Assembly: GCA_015494435.1 (NCBI GenBank)
Contig: WGBH01000008.1
Location: 1-7,737, forward strand
Length of the DNA: 7,737 bases
Origin: Thiotrichaceae bacterium
GTDB lineage: Bacteria > Pseudomonadota > Gammaproteobacteria > Thiotrichales > Thiotrichaceae
Reading direction: 5' to 3'
This document shows, in pieces, positions 6,534-7,737 of the stretch; the first letter of the stretch is position 1; each line of letters begins with the position of its first letter. The notes under the pieces are model-generated. The model searched no databases. It had not been told where the DNA came from and saw only the letters and a program-made list of their open reading frames with translations. A program made the translations under genes and the position numbers.

Positions 6534-7388
6534 TTATAAGGCTCTTAATGCTGCAATACGATTTTCTAAAGGAGGATGCGTTGAGAATAACTCCATGAAA
6601 CTTCTTTTAGAAGCAATACCAAATGCTGCCATTTCGCCATTTAAATGTGATTCTTCAGTGTCGCCTCTAAGACGTTCTAGAGCGGCTATCATCTTATTTT
6701 TACCGACTAGTTTAGCCGCATCTGCATCGGCATGGAATTCCCGGTGACGGGAAAACCAGTAGGTGATAAGAGAAGCCAATGCACCCAAGGTCATTTCTAG
6801 TGCAATGACAACCAGCATATGGGCAAGAAACCCTAAGCCTTCTTCATCATCTTCACTGAGTGCACTACTAATTGCACCGGCAATAACGCGAGCGGCAAAG
6901 ATAACAAAGGTATTGATCACACCTTGTAATAATGCCATAGTCACCATATCGCCATTGGCGATATGACTTACTTCGTGTGCGAGTACCGCTTCTACTTCAC
7001 CTTGATTCATTTGATCCAGCAAACCTGTGCTGACAGCAACCAAGGAATCATTGCGTTTCATGCCTGTCGCAAAGGCATTCATTTCTGGAGAATCATAAAT
7101 TGCAACTTCTGGCATGCCAATGCCTGCCGCATTTGCTTGTTGTTGAATAGTATTAATTAACCATCTCTCTTCTGAGGTAGTTGGGTTTTCAATAACGACT
7201 AATCCCATTGAACGTTTTGCCATCCATTTGGAAATAGCAAGAGAGATAAAAGAGCCACCCATACCAATGACAAGTGCAATAATTAACATACCAGGCACAC
7301 TTTTGGATGAGACACCAAAGACGGTGAGGATGACGGTTAACAACACCATAATCGCTAGGTTGGTGAGGATAAATAACAATATACGCAT
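6534..7388 (-). CDS. htpX: Protease HtpX, membrane-bound zinc metalloprotease (M48 family)
   Basis: HtpX degrades damaged or misassembled inner-membrane proteins in a quality-control role that overlaps FtsH. The zinc motif HEVSH is at residues 138-142 (catalytic E139) within VLAHEVSHIANGDMVTM, and the third ligand is probably E217 in the conserved FSRHREFHADADAAKL block. Four hydrophobic segments lie near 4-24, 34-54, 151-173 and 186-212, as in the family. The C-terminal FSTHPPLENRIAAL motif (268-281) is also typical. At 284 residues it is close to the E. coli length of 293. A ribosome binding site (AGGAAA) precedes the ATG. In E. coli htpX is induced by heat shock and by the Cpx envelope response; a sigma-32-like promoter is visible here upstream. 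It appears to lead a unit with the 65-residue gene and cas6. Confidence 0.97.
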   Translation of the reverse strand: MRILLFILTNLAIMVLLTVILTVFGVSSKSVPGMLIIALVIGMGGSFISLAISKWMAKRSMGLVVIENPTTSEERWLINTIQQQANAAGIGMPEVAIYDSPEMNAFATGMKRNDSLVAVSTGLLDQMNQGEVEAVLAHEVSHIANGDMVTMALLQGVINTFVIFAARVIAGAISSALSEDDEEGLGFLAHMLVVIALEMTLGALASLITYWFSRHREFHADADAAKLVGKNKMIAALERLRGDTEESHLNGEMAAFGIASKRSFMELFSTHPPLENRIAALRAL

Positions 7389-7436
7389 GATTTTTTCCTG
7401 TTTTTAGAAATAGTCTATTTTAAAGGTAGATCATTT

Positions 7437-7464
7437 ACATGGGTACTATGAGGGAGTAAACAAG
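7437..7464 (-). promoter_or_regulatory. Candidate heat-shock (sigma-32-like) promoter of htpX
   Basis: Read on the minus strand, CTTGTTT (7464-7458) resembles the sigma-32 -35 box CTTGAAA. After a 13-base spacer, ACCCATGT (7444-7437) resembles the -10 box CCCCATNT. Spacer length is within the known 11-16 range. The implied start would give a leader of roughly 40 bases before the htpX ATG. Both boxes have mismatches, so this is a match by eye supported mainly by the known heat-shock control of htpX. Confidence 0.45.
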
Positions 7465-7545
7465 GTTATTAACTAAAATTCATCTAAAATTATTTTCGAT
7501 TAAGAGATTGTTGGCTTGACTAAAACAAAGAAAAAATGATTGAAT

Positions 7546-7585
7546 GAGTATTTAGCAAATACCATTGATTAAAAAGCCAATACTC
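7546..7585. repeat. Inverted repeat in the AT-rich gap between the tRNA and htpX
   Basis: GAGTATT (7546-7552) and AATACTC (7579-7585) are perfect seven-base arms, with a further GC/GC pair inside after a small internal bulge. On the plus strand a run of eight T follows three bases later. On the minus strand the hairpin would lie about 70 bases after the tRNA and be followed by a T-rich stretch, so it could end tRNA read-through. The loop is long (about 19 bases) and the stem AT-rich, so function is uncertain. Confidence 0.25.
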
Positions 7586-7657
7586 TGATTTTTTTTGGGA
7601 AAATTGGATTGATTAATAAATTTTAAAAGCTAAACCGAGATTATTTTTGTTTTAAAA

Positions 7658-7734
7658 TGGTCGGGACGGCGAGGTTCGAACTCACGACCCCCACACCCCC
7701 AGTGTGGTGCGCTACCAGACTGCGCTACGCCCCG
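7658..7734 (-). tRNA. tRNA-Pro, anticodon GGG, with encoded CCA
   Basis: A full 77-base cloverleaf can be drawn. The acceptor stem is CGGGGCG with CGTCCCG (one G-U pair), starting with the C1 typical of proline tRNA. The D arm contains GCGC and TGGTA. The anticodon stem CCACA/TGTGG encloses the seven-base loop CTGGGGG, giving anticodon GGG. The T arm holds TTCGAAC, the discriminator is A, and the CCA end is encoded. It reads proline codons CCC and CCU. Its promoter would lie beyond the right edge of the window. Confidence 0.96.
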
Positions 7735-7737
7735 ACA

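Noticed and set aside
7621..7657. TTTTAAAA repeated at both ends of the tRNA 3' flank as a terminator stem
   Set aside because: The arms are purely AT and self-complementary in an AT-rich gap. Such pairs are expected by chance and would be unstable.
5489..7657. CRISPR array near cas6
   Set aside because: I looked for regularly spaced direct repeats on both sides of cas6 and found none; the flanks are filled by gltX, the small gene, htpX and a short AT-rich gap.
7658..7734. tRNA-Pro as an integration site for a mobile element
   Set aside because: No repeat of the tRNA 3' end, integrase or other mobile gene is visible in the window.

Overview
The window looks like a piece of an AT-rich gammaproteobacterial chromosome. 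The organism call rests on the GltX, HtpX and ParA/ParB sequences, which have the gammaproteobacterial form; genus is not recognisable from this stretch. It is mostly housekeeping DNA with one clear accessory signal: a stand-alone Cas6-type CRISPR RNA endonuclease gene with no array and no other cas gene in view.

Left part, plus strand (2-3609). The 3' end of an unidentified gene is followed by a compact run: parA, parB, a GNAT/FemAB-like acyltransferase gene and pgpA. Gaps are 22, 1 and 15 bases, so these four probably form one transcript. ParA and ParB are the chromosomal (Soj/Spo0J) segregation pair. PgpA makes phosphatidylglycerol. The acyltransferase-like protein has no assigned substrate.

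Middle, plus strand (3659-5488). A small two-helix membrane protein with a lysine-rich linker and a four-cysteine zinc ribbon precedes gltX (glutamyl-tRNA synthetase). A parS-like palindrome lies inside gltX, about 2.9 kb from parB.

Right part, minus strand (7734-5543). Reading leftward: a proline tRNA (anticodon GGG), a 269-base AT-rich gap holding a heat-shock-like promoter, htpX (membrane metalloprotease), a 65-residue unidentified acidic protein, and a cas6 gene of the Cmx6 (subtype MYXAN) family. The last two have good ribosome binding sites and lie 30 bases apart, 73 bases after htpX, so htpX, the small gene and cas6 probably form one unit. It converges on gltX with a 54-base gap. No stretch longer than 300 bases lacks a gene.

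The point most worth following is the orphan cas6, its tiny partner gene and the hairpin just upstream of them, apparently placed under a stress-responsive protease gene.
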